A stretch of DNA of 64,000 bases from Psychrobacillus sp044762655 (GTDB lineage Bacteria; Bacillota; Bacilli; Bacillales_A; Planococcaceae): positions 124,001-188,000 of the forward strand of contig NZ_JBIWER010000001.1 in NCBI RefSeq assembly GCF_044762655.1. The letters are read 5' to 3'. The notes beneath the pieces were generated by a model. That model had not been told where the DNA came from and did not search any database. It saw only the letters and a program-made list of their open reading frames with translations. The position numbers and the translations under genes were made by a program. Each line of letters begins with the position of its first letter. Position 1 is the stretch's first letter. This document shows positions 52,028-61,102 of the stretch, in pieces.

Positions 52028-52970
52028 TTTGCCCAACTCCTAACTCTGTAATTACTTGCTGTAACGTCTCTTCATCATACACACTATAAGTTGTAACAGA
52101 ACGATCGATTTTTTTTACTAAGCCGCTTAATACCTTTCCAGGACCACATTCCACAAATATAGTCGTTCCTAGCTCTATCATTTGTCGAATCGATTCTTCC
52201 CAACGCACAGGTGAATACAATTGTTCTACTAGTAAGTTTTTAATATGGCTAGCTTCTGTAACCGGTTCAGCAGTTACATTTGAAATGACAGGTATAGAAG
52301 CTTGCTGTAGTTCTATCGCTGAAATAGCAGCATCTAATTGCTGAGCAGCAGGTCTCATTAATTCGGAATGGAATGGTCCGCTAACCACTAAAGGAATCGC
52401 TCTTTTAGCACCAGCTTCCTTTGCTTTACTAGAAGCCTCTTCTACCCCAGCAGCGGTTCCTGAAATAACAATTTGCCCTGGGCAATTTAAGTTAGCTATT
52501 TGAACAGTCTCACCATTTTCCGAAACAGTAGCTGTCACAGCTTCCAATTCGTCTTTACCTAATCCAAGTATTGCAGCCATTGCCCCTTCTCCAGCAGGCA
52601 CTGCTTCGTTCATATACAACCCTCGTTGATAGACCAATAAAACTGCCTCTTCAAAGCTTAAAACATCGGAAGCAACAAGGGCAGAATATTCGCCTAAGCT
52701 ATGACCTGCTGTAAAATGGGGAATGATTCCAGCATTCTTTAATTTGTAGGCAACCATTGTACTCGTAGTAAGCAACGCTGGCTGCGCATTATAAGTTTTA
52801 GTCAGTTCTTCCGCAGGTCCATTCATCATTAGTTCACTAAGAGAAAATCCTAATACTTCATTTGCCTGCTCATAAAATCTACGGCAATCCACATTATTTT
52901 CTACTAATTGTTGTCCCATTCCTACCGATTGAGATCCTTGTCCAGGAAAGATAAACGCAATTTTAGTCAT
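52020..52970 (-). CDS. fabD: Malonyl-CoA:ACP transacylase FabD
   Basis: Transfers malonyl from CoA to ACP. Start at the ATG giving MTKIAFIFPGQGSQSVGMG (316 aa), with AAAGGA 8 nt upstream; the 15 residues before it in the longer frame are not family-like. Active-site Ser in GHSLGEYSALV and His in GPFHSELM are present. It overlaps the plsX stop by 8 nt. Confidence 0.97.
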   Translation of the reverse strand: MTKIAFIFPGQGSQSVGMGQQLVENNVDCRRFYEQANEVLGFSLSELMMNGPAEELTKTYNAQPALLTTSTMVAYKLKNAGIIPHFTAGHSLGEYSALVASDVLSFEEAVLLVYQRGLYMNEAVPAGEGAMAAILGLGKDELEAVTATVSENGETVQIANLNCPGQIVISGTAAGVEEASSKAKEAGAKRAIPLVVSGPFHSELMRPAAQQLDAAISAIELQQASIPVISNVTAEPVTEASHIKNLLVEQLYSPVRWEESIRQMIELGTTIFVECGPGKVLSGLVKKIDRSVTTYSVYDEETLQQVITELGVGQNG

Positions 52971-53958
52971 TGGATGATTCCTTTCGTAATGTAGTTGAAA
53001 TGATATCTGCAACATTATGCTCTACCATTGTTCGAGCCTGTCTAATTGCATGATAGATTGCACGACCGTTTGACGACCCATGTGCTTTAATAACAGGAGC
53101 CTTCAGTCCAAATAATCCTGCCCCACCATACTCGGAGTAGTCTAGTGTATTTTTTAACCCTTTAAGCTCGCTTTTTACTAATAGTGCTGAAATTTTCGTT
53201 TTAGCGGAAGTATTAAAAGCTTGCTTCAATAAGGTAAATATACCAGAAGCCGTACCTTCAATTGTTTTGAGTACCATATTACCAGTAAAACCATCTGTAA
53301 CAACAACGTCTGCTACTGCAGTAAGTAAATCTCTAGATTCCACATTTCCTATGAAATTAATCGGTGCCTCTTTTAAGAGTGTAAAGGCCGCTTTGGTTAG
53401 TTCGTTTCCTTTAATATCTTCCGTTCCGATGTTCAAAAGCCCAACACGGGGATTCGAAATGCCTCGGACTTTTTCAGCATACACGCTACCCATTACCGCA
53501 AACTGCTCTAAGTGCTCTGGTTTTGCATCGGCATTAGCTCCTAAATCCAACATAACAAACCCTTTACCATCAAGCGTAGGTAACGTCGGTGCTAGAGCAG
53601 GACGATCTACTTGGTCGATACGACCAACTATAAATAGTCCCGCAGCCATTAAAGCACCAGTATTCCCTGCCGACACACACGCATCAGAATTTCCACTTTT
53701 CACAGATTCTGCCATTTTAACTAGGGAAGAGTTTTTCTTTCTTCTAATTGCACGAACGGGCTCATCCGTTCCTTCAATTACTTCATCTGTATGTATAATC
53801 GTTAAACGTTCATGTTGTTTAATCAAAGGAGCAAGCTTTTCCTCATCACCGAATAGTTGAATTTCTATATCCGTGAATGATTCTAAAGCTTCGTAGACTC
53901 CTTTTACAATTTCATGTGGGGCATTGTCTCCACCCATTGCATCTATTGAAATTTTCAT
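52963..53958 (-). CDS. plsX: Phosphate acyltransferase PlsX
   Basis: Converts acyl-ACP to acyl-phosphate, the first step of phospholipid synthesis in Gram-positives. The 331-aa protein starts MKISIDAMGGDNAPHEIVKG and has VSAGNTGALMA and DLGANADAKPEHLEQFA motifs, ending with the GLKAPVIKAHGSS segment. It is the second gene of the FapR-controlled operon, 15 bp after fapR. Confidence 0.98.
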   Translation of the reverse strand: MKISIDAMGGDNAPHEIVKGVYEALESFTDIEIQLFGDEEKLAPLIKQHERLTIIHTDEVIEGTDEPVRAIRRKKNSSLVKMAESVKSGNSDACVSAGNTGALMAAGLFIVGRIDQVDRPALAPTLPTLDGKGFVMLDLGANADAKPEHLEQFAVMGSVYAEKVRGISNPRVGLLNIGTEDIKGNELTKAAFTLLKEAPINFIGNVESRDLLTAVADVVVTDGFTGNMVLKTIEGTASGIFTLLKQAFNTSAKTKISALLVKSELKGLKNTLDYSEYGGAGLFGLKAPVIKAHGSSNGRAIYHAIRQARTMVEHNVADIISTTLRKESSND

Positions 53959-53973
53959 TATTAATCACCTTTT

Positions 53974-54540
53974 TTATGACATCGTTACTCTGTACATGCT
54001 AAATTGACCAACGAAAACTGTCTCATTTTCAACCTTGCTGGTAACCTCTATTAATGTGCTATTCTTTTCGACATCGCTATTTGTTACTACCGCTTTTGCG
54101 ATTACCCGATCACCAGCTTTTACTGGTTTGACGAATGTAAGGTTAGACTTTCGAGTAAGTGCTAATTCATCATTGATAACCGCAACAGCCAATGAATTAG
54201 CCTGAGCAAATAAATGATGTCCTCTTGCTATACCATTTCTAGCAAAAACATGATCCTTTGTAATATCTAATATCGATATTGCTTGCTTATCAAGATCTAT
54301 ATCAATAATCTCTCCAATTACTTCGTCGATTGGGAGAGCCTTGACCTCTTCTTCGAAATTGTGAGCAGCTACTGATTTAATACGCTCCCGTAGTTCCGGT
54401 ATTGATAATTCCATTCTATCCAACCGGATCGTTTGAACACTCACGTGAAAAGTAGAAGCTAAATTTTCATCCGTTATAAATGGATTTTTCTCGAGCGTTT
54501 CCAGAAGTAATTTCTGCCTATCCTTTTTGGAGTATTTCAT
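53974..54540 (-). CDS. fapR: Fatty acid biosynthesis transcriptional repressor FapR
   Basis: FapR represses fatty acid and phospholipid genes and is released by malonyl-CoA. The 188-aa protein has an N-terminal helix-turn-helix (ITDENLASTFHVSVQTIRLD) and a C-terminal hot-dog ligand domain (GIARGHHLFAQANSLAVAVI). It autoregulates, since a FapR box overlaps the start region of its own promoter. Confidence 0.97.
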   Translation of the reverse strand: MKYSKKDRQKLLLETLEKNPFITDENLASTFHVSVQTIRLDRMELSIPELRERIKSVAAHNFEEEVKALPIDEVIGEIIDIDLDKQAISILDITKDHVFARNGIARGHHLFAQANSLAVAVINDELALTRKSNLTFVKPVKAGDRVIAKAVVTNSDVEKNSTLIEVTSKVENETVFVGQFSMYRVTMS

Positions 54541-54555
54541 ATCTTCACCACCATT

Positions 54556-54572
54556 TTAGCACTTGGTACTAA
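54556..54572. promoter_or_regulatory. FapR operator
   Basis: TTAGTACCAAGTGCTAA on the minus strand (TTAGCACTTGGTACTAA on plus) is an imperfect palindrome matching the FapR consensus TTAGTACCTRRTACTAA closely. It lies 4 bp downstream of the fapR -10, a position that blocks initiation. Confidence 0.85.
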
Positions 54573-54576
54573 TATC

Positions 54577-54605
54577 AGTATATAAATATTAAAAAAAGAA
54601 TGCAA
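54577..54605 (-). promoter_or_regulatory. Promoter of the fapR-plsX-fabD-fabG operon
   Basis: Minus strand TTGCAT (54600-54605), 17-nt spacer of mostly T, TATACT (54577-54582, 5 of 6). The -35 and spacer coincide with the recG terminator stem and T tract. Confidence 0.6.
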
Positions 54606-54630
54606 GAATTGATTCAAAATCATTCTTACA
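54591..54630 (-). terminator. Intrinsic terminator of recG overlapping the fapR promoter
   Basis: Minus-strand stem AGAATGTAAGAATGATT / AATCAATTCTTGCATTCT (one wobble, one bulge), followed by TTTTTT. The downstream arm and T run double as -35 and spacer of the fapR promoter. Confidence 0.8.
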
Positions 54631-54636
54631 TTCTCT

Positions 54637-56685
54637 TTAATCGATTCGTTCTCCATCCATAGCTTTTGAATTTATAAGCACTTCTCGAAGTCCAGCCATT
54701 TCATCCGAATCCCAAAATTCTTTTGAATCTAATAGCCTTTCAGCATCAACTTTAGCAGTATTTAAAGCACGATAATCATGAACAAGATCTGCCACTTTAA
54801 ATTCTGGAAGTCCACTTTGTTTCTTTCCAAAAAAGTCTCCAGGACCTCGAAGCTCCAAATCTTTTTCCGCTAGTATAAATCCATCATTTGTCTCAGTCAT
54901 GGAAGTCATACGCTCTTTACCTTCCTCGGATTTTGGATCAGCAAGCAGTATACAATACGATTGATGCTCTCCTCGACCAACTCGACCACGTAATTGATGA
55001 AGCTGGGCTAATCCGAAACGCTCTGCATCGAAAATAATCATAAATGTTGCATTCGGTACATTTACTCCCACTTCAACAACAGTTGTAGAAACTAATACAT
55101 CTATATTGCCTTCGGAAAAATCCCTCATTACTTGTTCTTTTTCATCCGAATGTAGCCTTCCATGCATTAAACCAACTGTAGAGCTGCCCTTCAATTCCAC
55201 TGCCATCATATTATACACATCTACCGCATTTTGCACATCGAGCTTTTCAGACTCCTCGATTAATGGGCATATAATATAAGCTTGTCTACCAGTAGCCAAT
55301 TCATTTTTCAATCGTGCTATCAATTTATGCAGCTGATCTGGCTTCATCCAATGCGTTTCAATTCTCTTACGACCGGCAGGCATCTCATCAATAATCGAAA
55401 CATCCATTTCACCAAAAGCCGTAATCGCTAAAGTACGAGGAATTGGAGTCGCTGTCATAAATAATACGTCGGGTTTTTCCCCTTTATCCTTTAGTACTCT
55501 CCGTTGCTCCACGCCAAATCGATGCTGCTCATCTGTTATCACAAGTCCTAATTTTTTAAATGTAACATCCGGTTGGATTAATGCATGCGTCCCTATCAAA
55601 AGGTCTATATTGCCTGCCTCTAAGTTTTCTAATACAGCTCTTCTTGCTTTAGCTTTAGTAGAGCCTGTTAGAAGAGCAATTCTGACACCTATAGGAGCTA
55701 ACCATTCATCAAGCGAACTAGCATGCTGTTCAGCTAATATTTCTGTTGGAGCCATTAGTGCACCTTGAAAACCTGCTGTAATTACTGCATACAGACAAAT
55801 CGCGGCAACTATTGTCTTACCAGAACCAACATCTCCCTGTAGAAGGCGATTCATACGATGAGGTTCACGTAAATCTCGACATATTTCATTGACTACTCGT
55901 TTTTGTGCATCCGTCAGTTCATATGGCAAGGTTTCGATTAGTTTCTTTACTAAATCATTATGAAAGGCAATCCCATTACCAACGTTTTGTTCTTTTCGAA
56001 CCTTTTTAATAGCTTGCATTTTTAGTTGAAATACTAGTAACTCCTCATAAACAAAGCGTCTTCTTGCATCTTTGGAATGTTCCGCATCCTGTGGAAAATG
56101 AATCCCTTCTAATGCATCTGATATTCCTGGCAAACGATATGGAACTCGAATTGACGCTGGTAATGGATCTACGAGGGATTCCTTCAATTGATTTAAAGCT
56201 TGTCTCATAAATTTACGAAATGTTTTTTGATTGATCGAACCCTTTAAAGAATATACTGGTTCAAAATCCTGTAAGTCTGTTTTGGGACCAATCGAAAAAG
56301 TGGAGACATTAATAACCTGTCTCCCTCGATCCCATTTACCGGAAACCGTAACGATGGAACCCGGAATAATCTTTTCTTTTAAATAGGCTTGGTTAAAAAA
56401 TATGGCCTTTATTAAATGCTGTCCTGCTAATATACGAACTTGCATTCTAGATTTGTTCTTCCCTAAAAAAAGAAGAGAAGGCTCACTTTCGATCCTTCCT
56501 TCAACTGTAACTCGTTCATTATGTGCTGTTTCCGCTAAATTTTTCAGGCGGAAATCCTCATGTCTATAAGGGAAGGTCATAACTAGATCCGTTAATGTAG
56601 CGATACCAAGCTCCTGCAACGCTTTAGCTGTTCCACTCCCGACTCCTTTTAAAGAAGTAACTAAATCATTGTTACTAATTTCCAC
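54637..56685 (-). CDS. recG: ATP-dependent DNA helicase RecG
   Basis: Branch-migrating helicase in replication fork rescue and recombination. The 682-aa protein has an N-terminal wedge/OB domain (about 60-155), Walker A GDVGSGKTIVA, the DEQH box VITDEQHRFGVEQR, motif VEVGVNVPNATFM, and QLRGRVGRGEHQSYC. Complete. It overlaps sdaAA by 11 nt. Confidence 0.98.
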   Translation of the reverse strand: MEISNNDLVTSLKGVGSGTAKALQELGIATLTDLVMTFPYRHEDFRLKNLAETAHNERVTVEGRIESEPSLLFLGKNKSRMQVRILAGQHLIKAIFFNQAYLKEKIIPGSIVTVSGKWDRGRQVINVSTFSIGPKTDLQDFEPVYSLKGSINQKTFRKFMRQALNQLKESLVDPLPASIRVPYRLPGISDALEGIHFPQDAEHSKDARRRFVYEELLVFQLKMQAIKKVRKEQNVGNGIAFHNDLVKKLIETLPYELTDAQKRVVNEICRDLREPHRMNRLLQGDVGSGKTIVAAICLYAVITAGFQGALMAPTEILAEQHASSLDEWLAPIGVRIALLTGSTKAKARRAVLENLEAGNIDLLIGTHALIQPDVTFKKLGLVITDEQHRFGVEQRRVLKDKGEKPDVLFMTATPIPRTLAITAFGEMDVSIIDEMPAGRKRIETHWMKPDQLHKLIARLKNELATGRQAYIICPLIEESEKLDVQNAVDVYNMMAVELKGSSTVGLMHGRLHSDEKEQVMRDFSEGNIDVLVSTTVVEVGVNVPNATFMIIFDAERFGLAQLHQLRGRVGRGEHQSYCILLADPKSEEGKERMTSMTETNDGFILAEKDLELRGPGDFFGKKQSGLPEFKVADLVHDYRALNTAKVDAERLLDSKEFWDSDEMAGLREVLINSKAMDGERID

Positions 56686-57574
56686 TTCCCACTACTGCCC
56701 CACCAAAAATTTTAGATTCTAACCACTTGCCAGTTGGAGTTGCAGCGAGACCGCCTTGACCCGTTTCTCTTAAGGAAGATGGCATCGTTTGCCCAATTTT
56801 ATACATTGCATCAATTACTTCATCACAAGGAATTCGACTCGTCACACCAGCAAGTGCCATATCTGCTGCCACTAATGAATTGGAAGCACCCATCGCATTT
56901 CTTTTCACGCAAGGTACTTCTACAAGCCCAGCTACAGGATCACAAACTAAACCAAGCATATTTTTTAAAGTTATCGCGAAAGCTTCGGCACATTGAGCAG
57001 GAGATCCTCCAGCCATTTCTACGATTGCCGCCGCAGCCATTCCAGCAGCAGAACCAACTTCTGCCTGACAACCACCTGCTGCACCTGAAATAGAAGCATT
57101 ATTAGCCACTACAAATCCAAAGGCTCCAGAAGTGAACAAGTAGCGTATCATTTGTTCTCTTGTAGGATTCAATTTGTTTTTTACCGCAAATAATGTACCA
57201 GGAACTACTCCCGCTGAACCCGCTGTTGGCGTTGCACATATCGTACCCATAGCAGCATTAACTTCGTTAGTGGCAACCGCCTTGCTTACAGCATCCATCA
57301 TAAGCTCTCCAGTTAACGTATTACCCTTTTTTAGATAGTTTTGTAGTAGAACAGCGTCTCCACCAGTCAGACCTGAAGTGGATTGAACCCCTCGCAATCC
57401 TTTTTCTACAGCCTCTTCCATAACAGTCAAATTACGATCCATCTGAGTCATTATTTCTTCTCTAGAACGATCTGTAATCATTATTTCTTGTTCAATCATT
57501 ATTTCGGAGATAAGTTTATTTTCCTTTGTTGCTCGCTCTACTAATTCACGAACATTGCGAAATAGAACTTCCAT
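56675..57574 (-). CDS. sdaAA: L-serine dehydratase, iron-sulfur-dependent, alpha subunit
   Basis: With SdaAB deaminates L-serine to pyruvate using a 4Fe-4S cluster. The 299-aa protein shows family motifs AAMGTICATPTAGSAGVVPG and GLVCDPVAGLVEVPCVKRN; its Cys residues in GTICATPT, CDPVAG and EVPCVKRN are cluster ligand candidates. It ends GGAVVGSGN. Located 12 bp downstream of sdaAB. Confidence 0.97.
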   Translation of the reverse strand: MEVLFRNVRELVERATKENKLISEIMIEQEIMITDRSREEIMTQMDRNLTVMEEAVEKGLRGVQSTSGLTGGDAVLLQNYLKKGNTLTGELMMDAVSKAVATNEVNAAMGTICATPTAGSAGVVPGTLFAVKNKLNPTREQMIRYLFTSGAFGFVVANNASISGAAGGCQAEVGSAAGMAAAAIVEMAGGSPAQCAEAFAITLKNMLGLVCDPVAGLVEVPCVKRNAMGASNSLVAADMALAGVTSRIPCDEVIDAMYKIGQTMPSSLRETGQGGLAATPTGKWLESKIFGGAVVGSGN

Positions 57575-57586
57575 TTGTATTCCTCC

Positions 57587-58249
57587 TTAATCAGCAATTC
57601 TAGTTACTTGTGTAATATTAGGTAAATCGCCAATTTCTTTTAATATTTGCGCATTCACATTTTGATCGACTTCAATAACCATTAATGCCATATTCCCTTT
57701 TTCTTTACGGGAAACTTCCATATGACCAATATTAATATCGTATTTTGCTAAACAGTTCGACACATTAGCAATGCATCCAGAACGATCATCGTGAACTACT
57801 AAAATAGCAGCTAAATCACCAGAAAGACGAAGCGGGAAACCATTTAGTTCTGTTATTTCTGTCTTCCCTCCACCTATAGAGATTCCTACCATGGACATTT
57901 CACTATTTTCGTCACCGATGACAATGCGTGCGGTATTCGGATGTTCAGTATGTGCAGTTTCTGGTATAAATTCATATGTTAATCCAGCTTGTTTTGCATC
58001 CTCAAAAGCTGTTTTTATACGTTCATCAAATGTATCGTAATCTAACAATCCACCAATAATTGCTACGTCTGTTCCGTGCCCTTTATAGGTTTCTGCAAAA
58101 GATCCATATAAATGAATTTTCGCCCATGTAGGCTGTTTTCCAAATAAGTCTCTAGCCACTCTACCAATACGAGCCGCCCCAGCAGTATGTGAGGAGGATG
58201 GACCGATCATGACTGGTCCGATAATATCAAAAACAGATTTAAATTTCAC
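57587..58249 (-). CDS. sdaAB: L-serine dehydratase, iron-sulfur-dependent, beta subunit
   Basis: Start at GTG (58249), 220 aa, beginning MKFKSVFDIIGPVMIGPSSS, as in B. subtilis; GGGGG lies 8 nt upstream. The frame reads further up, but that part includes the RBS. It has the substrate-binding IGPSSSHTAGAARIG motif and a C-terminal ACT domain (ILVVHDDRSGCIANVSNCLA). Confidence 0.95.
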   Translation of the reverse strand: MKFKSVFDIIGPVMIGPSSSHTAGAARIGRVARDLFGKQPTWAKIHLYGSFAETYKGHGTDVAIIGGLLDYDTFDERIKTAFEDAKQAGLTYEFIPETAHTEHPNTARIVIGDENSEMSMVGISIGGGKTEITELNGFPLRLSGDLAAILVVHDDRSGCIANVSNCLAKYDINIGHMEVSRKEKGNMALMVIEVDQNVNAQILKEIGDLPNITQVTRIAD

Positions 58250-58283
58250 TGAGTATACCCCCACAATATGTTTTAGTAATCCC

Positions 58284-58312
58284 ATTTTACACTTTCAGCG
58301 CGAATTAAACAA
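58284..58312 (-). promoter_or_regulatory. Candidate sigma-A promoter of sdaAB-sdaAA-recG
   Basis: Minus strand TTGTTT (58307-58312, 3 of 6), 17-nt spacer, TAAAAT (58284-58289, 5 of 6). About 35 bp upstream of the GTG start. Confidence 0.5.
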
Positions 58313-58385
58313 AGAATGTATATGGTATAGAAAAAATTTCGGTTCTGTCCCTAAAGAACGATTTATATGTTTGCTGCTTTTCTTT

Positions 58386-58423
58386 TAAAAAAACCATGTG
58401 AAGAAATCGTCTCCACATGGTTT
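58386..58423 (-). terminator. Intrinsic terminator of fakA (yloV)
   Basis: Minus-strand stem AAACCATGTGGAGA / CTTCACATGGTTT with loop CGATTT, followed by TTTTAAAA-type T run. Begins 5 bp after the fakA stop. Confidence 0.85.
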
Positions 58424-58428
58424 ATTAA

Positions 58429-60084
58429 TTATTCGACAGATAAAATATATGGGTATAACGGTTGTTTACCATTATATACTTCTACTTCTACATCCTCGTA
58501 TTTAGCTTCGATAAAAGCAGCAAATTCATTTGCTTCTTCTTCCTTTACATCTTCCCCATAAATAACAGTTACTATTTCAGCTTCTTCGTCCACTAATGTT
58601 TGAATCAAGCTAGTAGCCACTTCTTTTATAGAAGGATTAGAAAGTACAATTTTCCCTTCGGCAAGCGCCATGAAATCATCTTTTTTAATGTCGACTCCAT
58701 CTATAGATGTATCACGAACAGCGAATGTTACTTGTCCAGTTTTAACATGCGCATAAGCTTCCGTCATATTACTTTTATTTTCCTCCACTGTTGCTTGTGG
58801 ATTAAAAGCTAAGATTGCAGCCATTCCTTGAGGAATCGTTTTAGTAGGAACTACAGCTGCTTCAATGCCTAGTATTTCTGCAGCTTGTTCAGCAGCCATA
58901 ACAATGTTTTTGTTATTCGGTAAGATTAATACACGCTCAGCTCCAACCGCTTCTACAGCTTTTACGATATCCTCTGTAGATGGATTCATTGTTTGGCCGC
59001 CCTCAATAACTGCTGATGCACCTAGGCTCTTTAACAGCTCTGAAACTCCTGATCCCATCGCTACAGTTACAATTGCATAAGGATGAATTTCGGCTTTTTT
59101 CGTTGGTGCTACCGTTGAGTGTCCCTCTCCAACGATTTCAGTATGCTGCTGACGCATATTTTCAATTTTAATCTTGATAAGGTCACCGTATTGTTGACCG
59201 TATGTTAAAACCTCACCTGGAGTTTCTGAGTGAATATGAATTTTAGCAATCTCATCGTCAGAAATAACTAGCAAAGAATCACCATATTCACTTAAGTCAT
59301 TACGGAAATTCGTTTCATCAAAAGCTTTTTTACCTTCTTCAAAACGAACCATAAATTCTGTACAAAAGCCAAATTCAATATCTGCTGTATCCATAAATCC
59401 TTGAACACTCATATGGTGCTCAGCACTTACTAAGTCATCCATTGAAGAACCTACTGTTTTACTAGGAAGCGCTTCACCTTTTAAGCTTGCTAAAAATCCT
59501 TCATATACAAAAACTAACCCTTGTCCACCACTATCAACTACTCCAACTTCTTTTAATACAGGTAATAGGTCGGGTGTTCTGTCTAAAGATTTTTTTGCTT
59601 CTTCTACTATTGCTGCCATTAGCTCACGAATATCTTCCACATCTTCGCTAACCTCTACAGCCTTTCTAGCAGAATCTTTTGCAACTGTTAAGATAGTTCC
59701 TTCTACCGGCTTCATCACTGCTTTATATGCTGTTTCCACCCCGTAGTTAAGCGCGTCTGCAAATTGTTTTGCACTTAAAACATCTAGTTGTTCGATGGAC
59801 TTACCAAAGCCACGGAACAATTGCGATAAGATAACGCCTGAGTTTCCACGAGCTCCCATAAGTAAACCTTTAGAAAGTGCCGCAGCTGTTTTACCAATAT
59901 GTTCATTTGCATGTGCAGCTGTTTCTTTCGCTCCTGAGGTCATTGATAGATTCATATTAGTTCCTGTGTCACCATCTGGAACAGGAAATACATTTAATGC
60001 ATCTACATAATCTGCATTTTGGAAAAGATGATGTGCTCCCATCTGAACCATGTCTGCAAATTGGATACCATTGATTGATTTCAT
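58429..60084 (-). CDS. fakA: Fatty acid kinase ATP-binding subunit FakA (YloV)
   Basis: DAK-family kinase subunit that phosphorylates exogenous fatty acids bound to FakB. The 551-aa protein has an N-terminal DhaL-like nucleotide domain (NVFPVPDGDTGTNMNLSM, GARGNSGVILSQLFRG), a middle domain, and a C-terminal domain (about 310-551; LILPNNKNIVMAAEQAAEI). It follows yloU by 16 bp, as in B. subtilis. Lipid-related partners (plsX, fab genes) are nearby. Confidence 0.95.
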   Translation of the reverse strand: MKSINGIQFADMVQMGAHHLFQNADYVDALNVFPVPDGDTGTNMNLSMTSGAKETAAHANEHIGKTAAALSKGLLMGARGNSGVILSQLFRGFGKSIEQLDVLSAKQFADALNYGVETAYKAVMKPVEGTILTVAKDSARKAVEVSEDVEDIRELMAAIVEEAKKSLDRTPDLLPVLKEVGVVDSGGQGLVFVYEGFLASLKGEALPSKTVGSSMDDLVSAEHHMSVQGFMDTADIEFGFCTEFMVRFEEGKKAFDETNFRNDLSEYGDSLLVISDDEIAKIHIHSETPGEVLTYGQQYGDLIKIKIENMRQQHTEIVGEGHSTVAPTKKAEIHPYAIVTVAMGSGVSELLKSLGASAVIEGGQTMNPSTEDIVKAVEAVGAERVLILPNNKNIVMAAEQAAEILGIEAAVVPTKTIPQGMAAILAFNPQATVEENKSNMTEAYAHVKTGQVTFAVRDTSIDGVDIKKDDFMALAEGKIVLSNPSIKEVATSLIQTLVDEEAEIVTVIYGEDVKEEEANEFAAFIEAKYEDVEVEVYNGKQPLYPYILSVE

Positions 60085-60100
60085 TATTTTCTCTCCTTAT

Positions 60101-60463
60101 TTACACGTTTGCCACGCGAACTCCTTGAACATACACATTAACGGATTTCACTGACATACCAAGAGACTTGTTTAGTGTGTATTTGACTTTTGACTGTACT
60201 TGATAGGCTATTTCTGAAATTTTTGTACCATAGCTAACAATGATGTACATATCAATATGTAAATCTTCTTTGTCTTGTCTCACTAAAACACCTTTAGTGA
60301 AATTTTCTTTTCTTAGTATATCTGTTAACCCATCTCGAATTTGATGCTTAGATGCCATTCCAACTATCCCATAGCATTCAATAGCGGCTCCACCAGCAAT
60401 TTGAGCAATTGTATCTTGTGATATATCAATTAGTCCGAATTCATTTTTCAATTCAATCGACAT
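60101..60463 (-). CDS. yloU: Asp23/Gls24 family envelope stress protein YloU
   Basis: Start at the ATG giving MSIELKNEFGLIDISQDTIA (120 aa), with GGGAGG 7 nt upstream. The longer frame to 60547 runs into the promoter. Family core AIECYGIVGMA and a C-terminal VKSVNVYVQGVRV. In Staphylococcus relatives localise at the membrane in envelope stress; the Bacillus role is unclear. Coupled with fakA. Confidence 0.93.
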   Translation of the reverse strand: MSIELKNEFGLIDISQDTIAQIAGGAAIECYGIVGMASKHQIRDGLTDILRKENFTKGVLVRQDKEDLHIDMYIIVSYGTKISEIAYQVQSKVKYTLNKSLGMSVKSVNVYVQGVRVANV

Positions 60464-60517
60464 GATAAGACCTCCCAAGTCTTTTTGACTACCCTTTATT
60501 GTACTACACCCATTAAA

Positions 60518-60546
60518 ATTATAAAAGAGACGTTTGCTTTCGTCCA
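60518..60546 (-). promoter_or_regulatory. Sigma-A promoter of yloU-fakA
   Basis: Minus strand TGGACG (60541-60546, 4 of 6), 17-nt spacer, TATAAT (60518-60523, consensus). Supports the shorter yloU start. Confidence 0.7.
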
Positions 60547-60589
60547 CTTTTTCAACGATATAGATTTTATATCAAAAAGTATTAGGAAA

Positions 60590-60735
60590 AAATTGCAGTA
60601 CCCTAAACAATGCAGATTTTCGCTCTTGGCGGACTCTTTCCGCGAGCACGGCTCGAGCCTGTAGTCTCTCGCTCTTGCTGTTCCCGCTAGAGTCGTCGCC
60701 TGTCACTCCAATCAGTTTAATCCACTTTTTTTTAA
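60590..60735. repeat. Family A dispersed repeat A8, short-loop form
   Basis: GCAGATTTTCGCTCTTGGCG, then stem arm GCGAGCACGGC (60642-60652) and GCTGTTCCCGC (60677-60687) with only a 24-nt loop, then CTAGAGTCGTCGCC and CCAATCAGTTTAATCCAC. Same ends as A1 and A6 but a much shorter interior; one A-C mismatch in the stem. Confidence 0.8.
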
Positions 60736-60904
60736 AAGCCAAAATTTAGTATAGAAAAGGAATCATCAATGTTATAAAAGTTTTATAAAATTATTAATGA
60801 ATTTACTTTTATAAAAGTTAAGCTACTTTTTTAACCTCTTTACAGAAGTGTATCTCTTATTCAAAGTTTGATTTTCTCTTGTTAATTTTGACTAATATTA
60901 TCGT

Positions 60905-61102
60905 TTAAGCGATATGCTGTACCCGATTTTATTATGGAGTACCTCTCACTTATTTGATTGTAGTGGAAGATGGCGACTCCGGCGGGATGAGTGAGACAGA
61001 TGAGACATCAAAGCGAAGTAATTGCGTCGGTGGTGGCTCATTGCTCCCCCGCGGAACTTGTCCCTTGAAATGGAAATCAGTAGTATTATTCATTTTTTAA
61101 CC
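60905..61102. repeat. Family A dispersed repeat A9, reverse orientation
   Basis: TTTAAGCGATATGCTG and GGAGTACCTCTCACTTATTT, then GATTGTAGTGGAAGATGGCG, GACTCCGGCGGGATGAG, a variable interior, CTCCCCCGCGGAAC, and GGAAATCAGTAGTATTATTC. Collinear with A7 except for the interior. Confidence 0.75.

Noticed and set aside
53267..53860. 197-codon plus-strand frame antisense to plsX
   Set aside because: plsX on the opposite strand is unambiguous and full length; the antisense frame has no family resemblance.
32645..61102. Family A repeats as insertion sequences
   Set aside because: No copy encodes a transposase fragment; they could be nonautonomous (MITE-like), but no target-site duplication could be confirmed by eye.
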